Shown piece by piece: positions 49,498 through 62,400 of a stretch of DNA of 64,000 bases. A program made the translations under genes and the position numbers. Position 1 is the first letter of the stretch, and every line of letters starts with the position of its first letter. The DNA is from Apus apus. Its lineage: Eukaryota; Chordata; Aves; Apodiformes; Apodidae. Under the pieces are notes generated by a model. It ran no database searches. It was not told the origin of the DNA and saw nothing but the letters and a program-made list of their open reading frames with translations. The DNA is taken from NCBI RefSeq assembly GCF_020740795.1, contig NC_067300.1, positions 186,001 to 250,000 of the forward strand. The letters run 5' to 3'.

Positions 49498-50200
49498 TAA
49501 AGGGATGGAGAGCAGCCCTGGGGAGAAGGACTTGGGAGCACTGGTGGATGAAAAGCTGCACATGAGTTGGGAATGTGCGCTGGCAGCCCAGACAGCAAAG
49601 CCTATCCCAGGCTGCATCAACAGCAGCATGACCAGCAGGTCAAGGGGTGGGATTCTGCTCCTCTGCTTCAGTTTGGTGAGACCCCTCTGCAGGGCTGGGT
49701 CCAGCTCTGGAGTCCCCAACACAAGAAGAACATGAAGCTGTTGGAGCAAGTCCCGAGGGGGCCATGGAGACGATGGGAGGGCTGGAGCAGCTCTGCTCTG
49801 GAGACAGGCTGGGAGAGTTGGGGTGTTCAGCCTGGAGAAGAGAAGGCTCCAGGGAGACCTTATTGTGGCCTTTCAGTACTTAACAGGAACTATAATAAAG
49901 ATGGGGACAGACATTTTGCCTGGGCCTCCAGTGACAAAACAAGGAGCAGGGTTTGGAACTGAAAGATGGTGGATTTGGATTGGACATAAGGAAGAAATTC
50001 ATTGCTGTGAGAGGGGTGAGACACTGGCCCAGGTTGCCCAGAGAAGCTGTGGCTGCCCCATCCCTGGAAGTGTACAAGGTTGGATGGGGGCCTGGAGCAA
50101 CCTGGTCTAGTGGGAGGTGCTCCTGCCCATAGCACAGGGGTGGGACTGGATGATCTTGAATGTCCATCCAAACCAAATCAGTCTGGGATTCTAGGATGAT
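49498..50200 (+). mobile_element. CR1 LINE, ORF2 C-terminal part plus 3'UTR
   Basis: About 700 bp of CR1. It starts in the ORF2 region (GAAAAGCTGCACATGAG, TGGCAGCCCAGACAGCAAAG) and continues through GGTCCAGCTCTGGAGTCCCC, TTCAGCCTGGAGAAGAGAAG and CTTATTGTGGCCTTTCAGTA, then GGACATAAGGAAGAAATTCA and the 3'UTR to ATTCTAGGATGAT. It has frameshifts and an internal deletion, so it is inactive. It is the second-longest CR1 in the window. Confidence 0.92.
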
Positions 50201-52759
50201 GCTCAGGGAGAGAGCACACCCCTTTTACCTGTCCTTCCAGCAGGTTTCCCAGCTGCTGCACGTCCCCTGAGCCCAACAGGCTGGGGCCCATGGCTGGCTG
50301 CTTTGGGAGCAGTTAAAATGACAGTGAGCTGCTGAGCAGGGTAATCCCCTGAGACACCTCTCTCCACACCACCTTGCTGTGCAGTGCGAGGACAAGTTGT
50401 CCTGGTACAGGGAGGCAGGCGACAGGACAGCAGAGGTGGCAGGGTGGCAGAAGTGACAAGGCAGCAGGACAACCAGGCTGTGCTGGGCTGGCTCCCCACA
50501 CAGTTGCTTGGACATGGAACTTGCTCGTTCAGGCAGATCCTTTGCTTCACAACCTGGAGTCCCACAGAGGTGACATCTGTGCCAACCTTGTGTGCTGGCA
50601 CCCAAAATCTACGTCCCTGGTTTCCTCAGACAAACAAAGCTGCTCTCTCCTTCCCATGGCATCAGGAGATCCATCTTCCATCTCAGAGAAATCCCTGCCT
50701 GCACCTTGCAATCATTTTCCCACTGAATTTGCTTGTGCCTGGAGCTCATTTCCTGGTTCTGGCCAGGTGCTGAGCGCCTGATGCAGCCACTTCAGTGCTG
50801 GTGTCTGCTCCATCCCCAGGGATGTGGCTGGGTTCTCCCTGTGTGGGGCGGGGGCTGCCTGCACAGTGCAGGAGCACAGCCTGCCCTGCCTTGCCCCACT
50901 GCCCTCACTGCTGGGGACTCCTCTAAACCAGGCATGGTGAGAAATATCTCCCCTTGCTAGGGCCAAAGCCACCAGCACCTGTCCCTGGCCAGGCAGAGCT
51001 CAGGGCAGCATCCCAGCATGCTGTCCCTCTCAGTGACACCTCAGAGAGAGATTCCTCTAGCTACACATGGTTTCAGGTGGCTGTCATTCCCCTCAGGCAC
51101 TGGGAGCTTTTCCAGCATGTCCCAGCACTTGGTGATCTCTTTGCACTGGAGGCTGAGTCTCCTGGGACACCCAGCCTCAGCCAGGGCTGGGCACAGGCTC
51201 TCACCAACCTGGGCTCAACCCCCCCTCCCCTGTGGGGCCAGGCAGAGGGTGCCAAATGTGACCCCATGCAGAGAAGCAGGAACAGTCCCTCCTGCAGTGA
51301 GAAGGGACACAAACCCCCTGGTCCAGGTCATGTATGGGCAACCTGGGAATAGGTCAGTCGAGTCTGCACCAGAACAAGGTATGGAAGACACATCTCCACT
51401 CAAATCCCAGTAAGAGTTTCACCATACAAGTAATCTCCTGCAGAAAGGGACTCACTGCTAAGTACTCAAAAGCTAAATAAAGATGAGGAGCAAGGGACCA
51501 TCCCTTGAATTCTCCTTGCACCCACAGGGATCCCCCAGCCCTGTTTCTGCTCATTGCCATCCAGAAAATAGATTTTTGGTGCCTTTTCAGGCTCTGAAGA
51601 CCTCTTCTCACTGTTTGTCCAGTCATGAAGAGAAACAGGAGACTTGGCAGCTATTGAGAAAGAGATTAAATGCAATCCAGAGAAGAGCTTTCTGTGTTAA
51701 TCCCTGCTGTGGTTGCCCCTGGGAGGGTTGCAGGTGTGCACCACAGAACGAGAACAGGTGAGAAAGATGTAAAGAAAGTCAGGAATAGGCAGCTATTTCC
51801 CTGTGGAAACTTCAGACGAACCTTAAAGCCAGCAGCAATGCAGGAGGGCAACAGAAATTATGCTCTGCTAAGCTCACAGAGACAAACCAATGATTTCCTA
51901 CTGTTTTAGCAGCAGCAAGAAACAGGAGCATTTTTTTCACATAAATCAGGATATTAATGTATTGGAGTTGATTGACACAAGTTTTCTGGAGGTTAAATTG
52001 AATTAATTGAAGTGAGGGGGTGGACATGCCTGCAAACACTCCCAGGTCAAAACCAGCAGTGCTGGGGAGAAGCCCTGTGCTGCGGTGATGGGCACTGGCT
52101 GGGTGAGGGTCACTTACTCTGCCCTTATTTAGACATTTTCTTCCCCAGGCTCTGCTGTTGGTCACAGCTCCAGGGGATGACACCAGAGCTCCAGCGGCAA
52201 AGCCACAGCAGCACGTGGGGACTGAGGTCCCCAGACCACATGCCCTTAGCACAGGCTGGGCCTCGGCCCCCAGAGGCCCCAGCGATGGCAGGAAGCTCTG
52301 CAGAAACCCCATGCAGTGTGCTGAGGAACTGCTGCAAAAGTGTTTTGATATGAGAAGAACTGAGGAGTGAGACAGGTTGCAAGGAACTTGAAGTGTGACT
52401 CCCAGCCTGCAACCCAGCTGGGCTGGAAGGCCTGTCTTCCCTCAGCCTCCTCTCCTTGGTGATATCTCCTTGTTTATTATTTTGTTCACTGTTTTATCCC
52501 ACTGTGTAAGCAAGATCCAAATGTCCTCAGAGCCAGGGGCCCAGCCTTCCTTGGCTCCCTGCTCCATGTGTTAAAGCATTACATTATTCACTTGTGACCG
52601 TATTAAAAACAATCTCAGTATACATCTGGGCTCCTCAGGGCTGTCACAAACTCCTTGTAATGATTAAAAGCAGTAACATACTCGTAGCTGTTAATTGTAA
52701 TACGTGAGACACTTTTTTGGAGCTTTTTTGTTGCTCAGGGTGTTCTCACCTCCACCAAA

Positions 52760-53115
52760 CGCACCTTTGGGCTGAGTCCCAGGACACAGGCAATGCCTGA
52801 GGCGAGGGGGACGGGGCAGGATGGGGCTGAGCCCTGCGTCAAGGACAATGCCTGGTGAGGGGGAGAAGATGGGACTAATCCAAAGGATTTGGCCGGGGAA
52901 AAGGGACAGGGTGGGGCTGAGCCCGAAGAAATGGTGATGCCCGAGGGCGGGGAGCAGGAGGAGGCTGATCGCGGGGCAAGGGTGATGCCCGGGGGGGGCG
53001 GGATGGGGCTGAGTCCTGGGTCAAGGACCATTCGGCGGGGGGCGGGGAAGTGGGTCGATGGGGCTGATCCCGGGGCAGGCGTGATACCGGGGGCGGGGGC
53101 AGAACGGAGCTCAGC
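52760..53115 (+). repeat. Degenerate G-rich minisatellite upstream of ENTPD2
   Basis: Repeated units of roughly 50 bp built from GATGGGGCTGAG(C/T)CC, a spacer with GTCAAGGACA or GGCAAGGGTG, then ATGCC(C/T)GG and a G-rich linker. At least six diverged units are seen. Read on the minus strand the array stays open and gives a repeating Gly-Ile-Thr / Ser-Ala-Pro-rich peptide. This looks like a by-product of a period near a multiple of three, not a gene. Confidence 0.6.
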
Positions 53116-53119
53116 CCGG

Positions 53120-53307
53120 GACAGGGGCAGCCCGACCCCACCCGCGCAGCGCGGCAGAGCCCGATTTCCCTCCCGGGTGGGCCGGGGCGGCGGTGACTCA
53201 GCCGGGAGAGGCGGGCGAGGAGGAGGAGGAGGCGGCGGGGCAGGAGGAGCAGCGGCAGCAGCTGCAGCCGCCGCGGAGCCGCTCACCTGCCCCGCTCGGC
53301 CCCCGCC
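53120..53307 (+). promoter_or_regulatory. ENTPD2: ENTPD2 CpG-rich proximal promoter
   Basis: CpG-dense sequence with no TATA or CCAAT box directly upstream of the start codon. It contains TGACTCAGC (53194-53202), a consensus NF-E2/MAF/NRF2-type element that also embeds an AP-1 site, 106 bp before the ATG. A purine-rich GAGGAGGAGGAGG run follows at about 53217-53232. Factor usage is inferred. Confidence 0.55.
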
Positions 53308-53418
53308 ATGGCCCGCCGGATCGCCGCCGTCCTCCTGCTCCTCGCCCTCGGCTGCCTCCTGGGCATCCTCCTGCTCTGCCTCGGCTCCGGGGACACGCGG
53401 GGCCCGCCGGGCTTCAAG
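53308..53418 (+). CDS. ENTPD2: ENTPD2 coding exon 1 (N-terminal membrane anchor)
   Basis: Encodes residues 1-37: [20 protein letters not shown], then [18 protein letters not shown] basic start and a long hydrophobic stretch make the uncleaved signal anchor. The tail RGPPGFK parallels REPPALK in human just before [12 protein letters not shown]. The donor is AAG followed by GTGAGC. Confidence 0.9.
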
Positions 53419-56400
53419 GTGAGCGGGGCCGGCACCGGGGACGCCGGGCAGGGAGGGGACGCGGACGGCAGGCACAGGAGGTCCTGGGCTACCAGGGCTG
53501 GGGGAGCCGCAGTGGGGACCCCGATCTGCAGGATGTCCGGGCGGCAGCGGCTCCGGCCCCCAGCACATCCCTGGAGCCGCGGGATGGCAGCAGGGCTGGG
53601 GGTCCCCGAGCAGCAGGGCGGGAGCAGCTCCCTCCGGCCCCAGGCCAGCAGCGAGCCCCTGCCGCGGGTACCCCCCGCCCGGCACCACAGACTTGTGTTT
53701 TGAGAGATGAATCCACTGGGCTCCCTACAAAATAACGGCGGTGTGTCCGGGTGTGTCACCACCGCTGTGCTGGGGCCGGGGCACCCCGGGCACCCCCAGC
53801 ACCGCCCGCGCTGGAGCCAGCGCTGCTGGACCAGAAATGCACCTCCCCGTGAGAACAAGCTACATTTTTTCATCCTTTTTTTTGGTGTAAATTTAGATGC
53901 TGAAAGAAGTCCCCAACCAATTTCTTGTTGGCTAAATCCCCCAGTTGACTCTTTTGCAGTTCAAGTCTTTTGTTTTAAAAAAAAATTGTTGGGTTTTATT
54001 GTTGTTTTGTTGTTTGTTTGTTTTTGCTGTTGGTTTGGTTTGGTTTTTTTGTGACAGACAGGGCTATTCCATGGAGTGAAGGCTCTTGTCGTGGAAAATA
54101 GCTCATCCAAACCCCCCATTTTCTCATCCCAAGCAATTTACTTGTAAACTTTCTGAGCTGGCCTGAGTGCCAGATGTGTTCCTTTCACTCTGTGTTTGTC
54201 AAATGCAATGAAGATGAGGTTGAGAAAATGAGCTGGCTTAGCCAAAATTATCCTTGATGCCGCTAGTGTAACTAGCAATGATTAACTCTTTCCCCCTGAC
54301 ACCTTTCTTTGCCACTCATTGCCACATGCTGAGGCATATTGAGCAGTGCCCATGGTTGGTTTTAAAACAGATTTTGTCTCTTTGGACATGAGGGAATGAG
54401 ACAGATTAGTGCTGAGCCCCAACTGCAGCGCTTGGCACAGCCTGGGAAGCCTTTTCTGCTCCTGGTTCCAAGATGGATCTTTGCTTTTAAGTCAGGTGCA
54501 TTCCCAGAAATTTAATTTTTGAGCTTTTTTGTACTTTCTCTCTGAAGGGTAGCACCTTACAGTCTGAAGGTAGCCCTGCAGTTTGGGACTGAGAATCTCT
54601 GAACACTCCTGTGGTCTTGGCCCCGCTTGGCCTGGCCCGTGGACTTGGGGTCTTGCACCCTTCTTGGATGTGCCAAGCCCACATGGAGTGTGTAGAGAGG
54701 CACTGCCCACCAGAGCTCATCACCAGTGTCATGGCTGTGCCAGGTAGGCACTGAGCTGTTTGCTTTTGCACAAGTCTCAGGGCCTTGTTTTGAGGATGCA
54801 AAGCTTTGGCATCATCTAACTCAGCCCAGAATGTGCAGACATGAGGCAGAGGTTGGTCCTGCTGCAATGGACCCCAGGCATGTGCTCTCACTTACGGGGG
54901 CAAGTCATGGTCCTTGCTGGCTCGGTCCACATTGGCACAGCTGCTGGCTGATAGCACTGTTCACTGCTGAGTTATGGCTCCATGTCTTCCTTTTCCAGCT
55001 CCTTTGCTTGGAATATTGCCCTAAAAATACTCCAAATTAGTTATCCTATTGCTAGAGGGACTGATCTGGGAGCATGGTGTTCCCCTTCCCTCGCTGGTCC
55101 GTAACAGGCCTTTCAGCACCAGTGCTGTTCACTGGAGCTGTTGCCTTCTTTTGACAACCATTTTTCCTTCTTTTGTTAAATCTCTTCCCTGGCTGCTACA
55201 AACTCTGCAGGGCTCTTCCCCTGCCAACCATCCCAGCAGAGCTGCAGCTCCCATGGTGGGAAGGAAACCTATCATAGCCCACCACAGACCTGAGGGCCCA
55301 TGGGTCTTGATGCCCTCGAGGAAGATCAGATGTTGTGGGGCTGGACTGAGCCCCCACTGCCCCATGGGGCCACCCAGAGAACCTGTGGGGCAGGGGCTGG
55401 AGGCCCAGGCACACCTGTGGGGCATGGTGCTGGACTGCAGTGAGTTGGGCCGTTTTCAGTGTGTCCCCTGCCTCCTCCCCCAGTGTGTGGAATATTTCTA
55501 GGCAGAGCCATGCACTCACCAAGACGCCTGAGCCCTACTCGTGTCTTCACTGCCCCGTGGCCTCTGGGGACATCCCTGCCCTCTGCATCCCTTCTGCAGG
55601 GGCTTCAGGACTGAGCAGCCCTGGTTTGGGCTGGACTGAGAAACGCTGCAGTGTGACAGAGCCCACAGGGCCATGGGTGACCCAGGAGGCAGCACGGCTA
55701 GAGGTGGCACAGGGACACTGTCCCAGTGTGGGGCCACACCATCCCCCAGCCCTGTGGCATCACAAGGGTCTGGTCAGGGAGTCCTGTTGTTAGAAAAATC
55801 TATCATCCCTGTGCCACCAGGAGATGCTGGAGTTGAGGACTGTCCCACAGACAGTCTTACCAGGGCCAAGAACATGCATGTGAGGCCCTGGCAAGCCCAG
55901 GGGGTGTTGGCAGCTGAGCGTGTCAGGGAGGATGAGAGGGATGACAGGAGGCAGGCGCCAGCATGGGAGCGTGTCAGGGCATCCTTGTGTCCCTCCAGCC
56001 CTTGTTTTCAGCCCAATCCTTGGCAGATGCCAGACGCCTCAGCTGGCAGAGCTGCGGGCCAGTGCTTACGCTGCAAATCACTAATGAGATGGGCCTTCAG
56101 CCTGGTTTCTCCCTCCCTGGGCTTCTCATCTGCAGGGGCTCTGCAGACAACCCTTCTTTGCCCTTTGTGTGGCTCTGCTGCCCAGGCACAGGATCTGGGA
56201 CAGCAGCTGAGGCAGGAGCTTGGACAGCCCCACTGTGAGTGACCCCATCCCTGATCCCTGTGTGGATGCTGGAGGTGTGTGTGTATCCCCAAGTCTGGGG
56301 AGAGGATGGGACCTCTCCCTCATCCCTGGAGATCCTCTTGGCTGTCCAGGTCAGCCCCAGCCCCTTGCTGCACACATGCCTGTGCTCACTTTCACCACTG

Positions 56401-59400
56401 CTGCCAGGGAGGACAGCTCCTCTGTGGGGACAGGACAGGGTACAAAACCCTGCACCCTGGGAGCGGGGGACTGGTGCCAGGCTGCAGAGGCTCCCCTGGT
56501 GTGGGAGCAGCCAGGAGCGAGCCATGGTGTGGGTGCTGGCGGAGTGCCGGGCACTCCCCAGACTGACAGCACCCACCACACTGTGCCAGGTCGTGTTGCC
56601 ACACGTTCTCACCTTGGCTGGGCCTGGGCACTGCTGCCTTTGCTGCTGGGGCCAGGTAGAGGGTGCCATGGGCCAGCCCTCACCCGTGAGTCCTGGGCCA
56701 TAGGCACCTTGGCCACGCTGCACCAGGCTGTGATGGGCTCTGCCTGTCCAGACACCAGGACCCTGGGGAGAGACCCCCCACCCTGACCTGCAGGTGGTGG
56801 CAGCAAAGAGCACTGGGGTGCACCCATGTGAGACATCTGGTTCTGCAGCCTGCCCCAGCAGTGCTGTTGTCACCCCACACATGACACTGCCCTGGGAGAG
56901 GGTCAGTGCTGCCTCCCACTGCCAACCCCCCATTGCATGGGCAGCAGAAGAGCAGTGCCAGCTCTCTGTGGGGCTGGAAGCAGAGGACAGCTGAGCCAGC
57001 CCTGGTGAAGGCAGGAGGGAATCCCTTGAACCTGGCTGACCAGGCATGTGGGATTCCCATGCCCAATCTGTATCCAGCTGCATGTCCAAGCTCACATGGC
57101 CATGTCCCTTTCTGTTGTGGGGTGGGTATGGTGTCCCTAATGCTGTTCTTCTCAGAGTACCCCCATTCTATGGCTGTGGCACCAGGTGTCCCCAGTGCTG
57201 CAGGTCTTCCTCACTGCCTCCTGCTCCAGCATTTCTTAGCCCCAGCCACCCTGCAGGTATCCCCATCTCCAGCTTTGTCCCCCTGCTCCAGCTACAGTTC
57301 CCCCCCTGTGTCATCCTGGGGCTGGAAATGCTCCCAGGGACCCAGCTGTGCTCCACCACTATGTGTGAGTCCCCTTTGGGGACAGGTTGTCACCCTGCTA
57401 ATGCTAGTGTCACTCTGGGTGAAATGTGGGGTGGCAAGGAGGTGGTGTGGTACCGTGAGTACAGTGCAGACATCTGCACAGTGGCCACAGGGCACCTAGG
57501 CACACGTGTGGCAGAGGTGGGCAGGGGATCTGCTGGGGTTGGACCCTCCCTGGAGACCCCCATGGGGATGCCAGCACCTGCTTGTGAGGACTGGGACAGT
57601 GAGGAGGACATGCCAAGAGGACCATGGGGTGGGAGCTGGTGGTAACTTGCCAGCAGGCATCCCCTGTGACAAGTGGCTTTACTGGGACAGACTCATCAAC
57701 CTTTATTGCTCATGCTTGTGCCTGGTGGATAATGGCCTATCTGGGGGTGTAGGGGGTGCCTGTGGGGTCCTGGGCAGGCAGGAAAGGCAGAGGGTGCAAG
57801 GCAAGGGAGGGGCAGGGGGGCGCTCAGTGCCAGGGGTGCACTGCCTGGAGCATGCTGGGCAGAGGAAGGGACTGAGAGCCCCAGCACCCTGCCCAGCAAT
57901 GGGCCAAACTGGATGTCCTGCTCCCCTGCTTTGTGGTTTAAAGCAGCAGCTTGAAGACGTGAAGAGGTGGGGGGGGCTGCTGTCAGAGCCCCCCTCCTCC
58001 TCTCCACAGCATTCAGCAGTGCTGGGAGCTGCCCCCCACACATGTGCCCTGGCACACCAGCCCCACTTTACACCCAGAGGGGGGTTTCCTGCTGGCTTGG
58101 AGCTTTTGGCCCAGAGCCACTGAGAGCTAACAGAACCCTTGGTAGGCTGGGGGTCCACCTGCTGAAGATGGTTCCCTGGGGGAGTAGCGGGTACTGTTGG
58201 TTTGGAGCCATGAGAATGGGGGTTGCCTCTAAGTGGGGATCCCTGGGTGTCCGTGCCTGTGCTCTGACACGTTATTTCTGCAGCTACCTGGGCTGGAGCC
58301 TGCTCTCTGGGACAGGGATGGGGATAGGGATGGGATCAGGGCACCCAGCAGGCAAGGCTGGGGTGGCTCCTAGTGCTGGGCAGGGAGAGGCTCTGCCAGG
58401 TGCGGGCAGGGCAGGCAGCAAGCAAAGTCTTTGTACCATCCAGTTTTAAGCCTTGAGAGGTTTCACCCCAGAGATGTTCAGCTGCTTCCCCCTCAACCTG
58501 GCCCCACCCCAGCCCCAGCAAAGCAGCTCCAGCGGCATGGGGGTGCCCAGCACAGGCAGCCCTGAGCCCATGGGCAGTGGGGCTGAGGCAGAGGGATCTG
58601 GCCAGGGGGCTAAAGGCAGCAAGGGCAGCCCCTCCTTGGGAACTGGGTAACCTTGTTTGGCAGGAGGGAGTGAGGATATTTATAGCTGGAGAATGGCCGA
58701 GCCATACAAGGGCAGGAGGGACAAGATGCCTGGCTGCCCTTCTTTGGCAAGGCATCCCTGAGGGGCCGCTCACAGGTGTACCCCCACATTGGCCACAGGG
58801 CCCCCTGGCACAGCTGAGCACAGGTGTGATAGACTGGGGAGGTGGGAGCAAGCAGGGCAAGGGGGGGCAGCCTCCTGCTATCTGCTCCAGGAGACAAGGG
58901 GGTCACCGTGCCCAAACAGCTGGAATCCCCGTGCTGTGCCACACGGTGTCCTGGGGTGGCCAGTACCCCCAGCTGGGAGCGTGCCCACTCCCAGCCCCAT
59001 TCTGGGCAAGCAGATGTGGGCAAGAGCATGCCCATGCTGAGCTGCTCCCCTCTGCCAGATGATGCTTCTGAAGCTTCTGGGCAGGGCAAGCCGAGTGGGT
59101 GAGCCCCAGTGCATTCCCTCGGGGTGGCCTGGGGCAGCCTGGGGGTCTCCTGCCCCTGGCTTAACCCCCTGTTTCCCCCCTGCAGTATGGCATCGTGCTG
59201 GACGCCGGGTCCTCCCACACAGCCATGTTCATCTACAAGTGGCCGGCAGACAAGGAGAATGACACCGGGGTGGTCAGCGAGCACAGCATGTGTGATGTGG
59301 AGGGTAAGGGCTGTCCCAGTCCATGGGACTGGGGGTGGTCGCAGTGTCTGTCATGCTCTGTTCCCAAAACCTCCCCGATCTCCCCTGAGGCTTGCAGACC

Positions 59401-62400
59401 TTCCTGCCTGTGGTTTCTTTTTTCCTGGCATGCACTTCAGCTCCCTGCCTAGCCCAGTGATGAGCAAGGGATGGTTTCCCACTCCCCATTTAAGTGTCCT
59501 TTCCCTGGCTGCCAGCTGATGGGGGAACACAGTGTGAGCAGGGAGATGTGGTTGGACTCTGGGTGGCTTCAGGCCCACAGAAAACTGCAGCACCTGCCTT
59601 TTGACCAGACTGGGAGGGACGCAGCTGCCCACTCAGCATCTTGCAATCCCGCATCCTCCCACCGAGCCTCTGCCCACCGCCTGCAGGGAGCAATGCTCTT
59701 TCCTCTTCACAGGTCCTGGCATCTCCAGCTACAGCTCCAACCCACCAGCTGCTGGTGCAAGCTTGAAGCACTGCCTGAACCAGGCCCTGAGAGATGTGCC
59801 CAAGGAGAAGCAGGTGGGCACCCCGCTCTACCTGGGTGCCACGGCTGGCATGCGCCTGCTCAAGTGAGTGTTTGCTCCAGCCGTGCCAGCTGCCTGGCCT
59901 CAAATGCTGGCTGGGGGCCCTGCATGCCACCCTGCCATCTCACCACCCATGGCAGGGGTGGAGATGGTGAAGCACAGCTGCGAGATCTCCCCTTGGCCAG
60001 GAGAAGCTCCTAACCCTCCCAGCTTCCTAGCTCCATGTCTCTTTGTCCCTTGGAGAGGTGCTCCTGCCTTTCAGAGCAGGAAACGCTCCAGGGCACAGCA
60101 GTAGAAAAGGGGCTGGCATGGGGCCAGCATGGGGATTACCCAACCAGGCTTTTTGGCCAGCCAGGAGGAAAGTCCCCCTGTGCCTACTGCCAGCCTGACA
60201 GGATGCAGTGAGAATTATTCCCTCCCAAAAATCACATAGAGAAGGGGGTTGTGCTCCCTCACCCAGACATGGGGTACAGCTGGAGGGAGGAGGAGGGAGC
60301 ATATCTCCAACCCCTGCCACTCGCCTCCTTCTACAGCAGAGACAAGAATTAGCTGGGTTTTCAGGGGACATCCCCACCGGTGGGGGCAAGGACCCAGGTG
60401 CTCTGTGTGAGCAGCTGGGGCTCCACTAGGGTCCCCTAGCACAGCCCTCCCACTCTGCCCACAGCATCACCAACCAGCAGGCTTCTGACGCCGTCCTCAG
60501 CGCCGTGGCGGCCACGCTGAAGTCATACCCCTTCGATTTCCGGGGGGCAAAGATCCTGTCAGGGGAGGACGAAGGGGTCTTCGGTTGGGTCACCGCAAAC
60601 TACCTCCTGGAGAACTTCATCAAGGTGGGCATTGGAGTGCAGTGCCTGTCAGGGACAGCTGCAGGGGCCAGGCTGTCCCACAGCTCATCATGTCCTTATG
60701 TGCACTCTTGTCTTCCTTGTTCAGCGTGGGTGGCTCGGGGAATGGATCCAGCCCCAGAAGAAGACACTGGGGGCCATGGACTTTGGTGGTGCTTCCACAC
60801 AGATCACCTTTGAAACCAAGGACACCATTGAAGACCCCAGAAATGAGGTGATGCTGAAGCTGTATGGCCAGGTGTACAAAGTGTACACCCACAGCTTCCT
60901 CTGTTATGGAAGGGACCAGGTCCTCAAGAGGCTGCTCTCAAGGCTCCTCCAGGTACCAGTGTGTGCTCAGCAGGGATGCTGCCTTACATCACCCTGCTGC
61001 TGCCCCCTCACCCTGGCGTTTGTTGACTGGTGTCCCCCAGCCCTGGCTCTACGACAGCCTCTCAGGGCTGGCTGCACACCTTCCCATCCAACTCCTGGGT
61101 TTTGCCCCCAGCCCGCTTCCGTGGTCCCAGGGCTTCCTCCCACCTTCTCCATAAGGTGTTGCACGCCTCAGTCAGAGCCAAGACATCCTGAGTGCTCTCA
61201 AGACCCTTGTGGCATCTGCCAGCTCTGTGTCCCACTGCCCAAGCTCCTCCACATCTCCCTGGAAGGGAAATGGAAGCAGGCAGGCGGTGGTGTTGGGGCT
61301 GCCCAGGCTATGACATGGTTCACATGTCCCATGTGTTGCTTCCCTGGCAGGCTGAGAGCTACCGAGCAACTGTCTCCTATTCCTGCTGGCCCACGGGCTA
61401 CAACAAGAGCCTATTGCTGAGCAGTGTCTACAACAGCCCCTGCACAGAGAAGGAGAGGCCCAGCCTTGCCCTCAATACCACCATCACTGTGGTTGGTACC
61501 GGGAATGGGAACCTCTGCGCTCTGCACGTCAGCAAGCTCTTCGACTTCACCACCTGCTCCTTCTCCCACTGCTCCTTCGATGGCATTTTCCAGCCGGAGG
61601 TTTCAGGAAATTTCATCGTAAGTCCTGCCATGGAGCAGGGTGGTGGCCTGGCTGCTGGGTGGGCAGGTGTCCCCAGGCCTCAGCATCATGCCTGGCAAAG
61701 CCAGACCCCCAACTCTGTGAGGGTGGTCACTTGTGCCCACCACAGCTGTTCACCTTGAGAGGATTTGCTGCCAGCCTGTCCCACAGCTGCCTCCTTTCCT
61801 CCATCAGGCCTTCTCTGCCTTCTTCTACACGGTTGACTTCATCCAGACAGTTATGGGGAGACCCATACACTTGCCCAGCGACCTGAGGGATGCTGCTGAG
61901 ACCATCTGTGCTACCAGCTGGAGCGAGGTGGGCTTATTTGGCACAGTGGGGAGGAGAGGGGCTGCTCCTCATGGGCATCATCACCTGGGTTCTAAGAGCA
62001 GCCCTTCCAGGGGGAAGGATGTCCTGGCACCCATGGAGCAGGGGGAGGGTGGGTGACAGCTCCTACATGGCACCAGGAGAGACTCAGGTGGGTATGGGCA
62101 GCACTTTGGCCAGCCACATGCGGCCAGACAGAGCTTCAGGCCACAGAAAAAAAAGCCTGGACTCTGTTGGCTTGACCTCTTTTCTCTCCCTCCATGCCTC
62201 CCATCCAGCTGCTCCAGAAAGCCCCCATGCTGGAGAAGAGGCTGCCGGATTACTGTGCTGTCAGCACGTTTGTTTATTTGCTCACCACCAAAGGCTACAA
62301 CTTCAACAACCATTCCTTCCCCAACATTGCCTTCCAGAAGAAGGTGGGTAACAGCAGAACACATGCTCATGCCAAGGTATCTGCTTGGATTTAGGCCAAA

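Larger units (their letters stand above)
36436..52750. other. Large intergenic region between SAPCD2 and ENTPD2
   Basis: About 16.3 kb without a gene I can recognise on either strand. In human nothing protein-coding is known to me between these two genes. The region holds four CR1 fragments, a candidate uncharacterised interspersed repeat at 43.1-43.7 kb, a two-copy 25-bp repeat, an A-rich tract and a poly-G tract. Open frames of 100-250 codons occur but show no family features and no matching splice sites. Confidence 0.6.

Noticed and set aside
52735-53688. 317-codon minus-strand open frame
   Set aside because: It is antisense to ENTPD2 exon 1 and the upstream minisatellite. Its repeating Ser-Ala-Pro motif follows from the tandem DNA repeat, and there is no splice or family support.
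56097-57095. 332-codon minus-strand open frame in ENTPD2 intron 1
   Set aside because: No recognisable domain; overlapping open frames occur on the other strand, which fits a stop-poor GC-rich composition.
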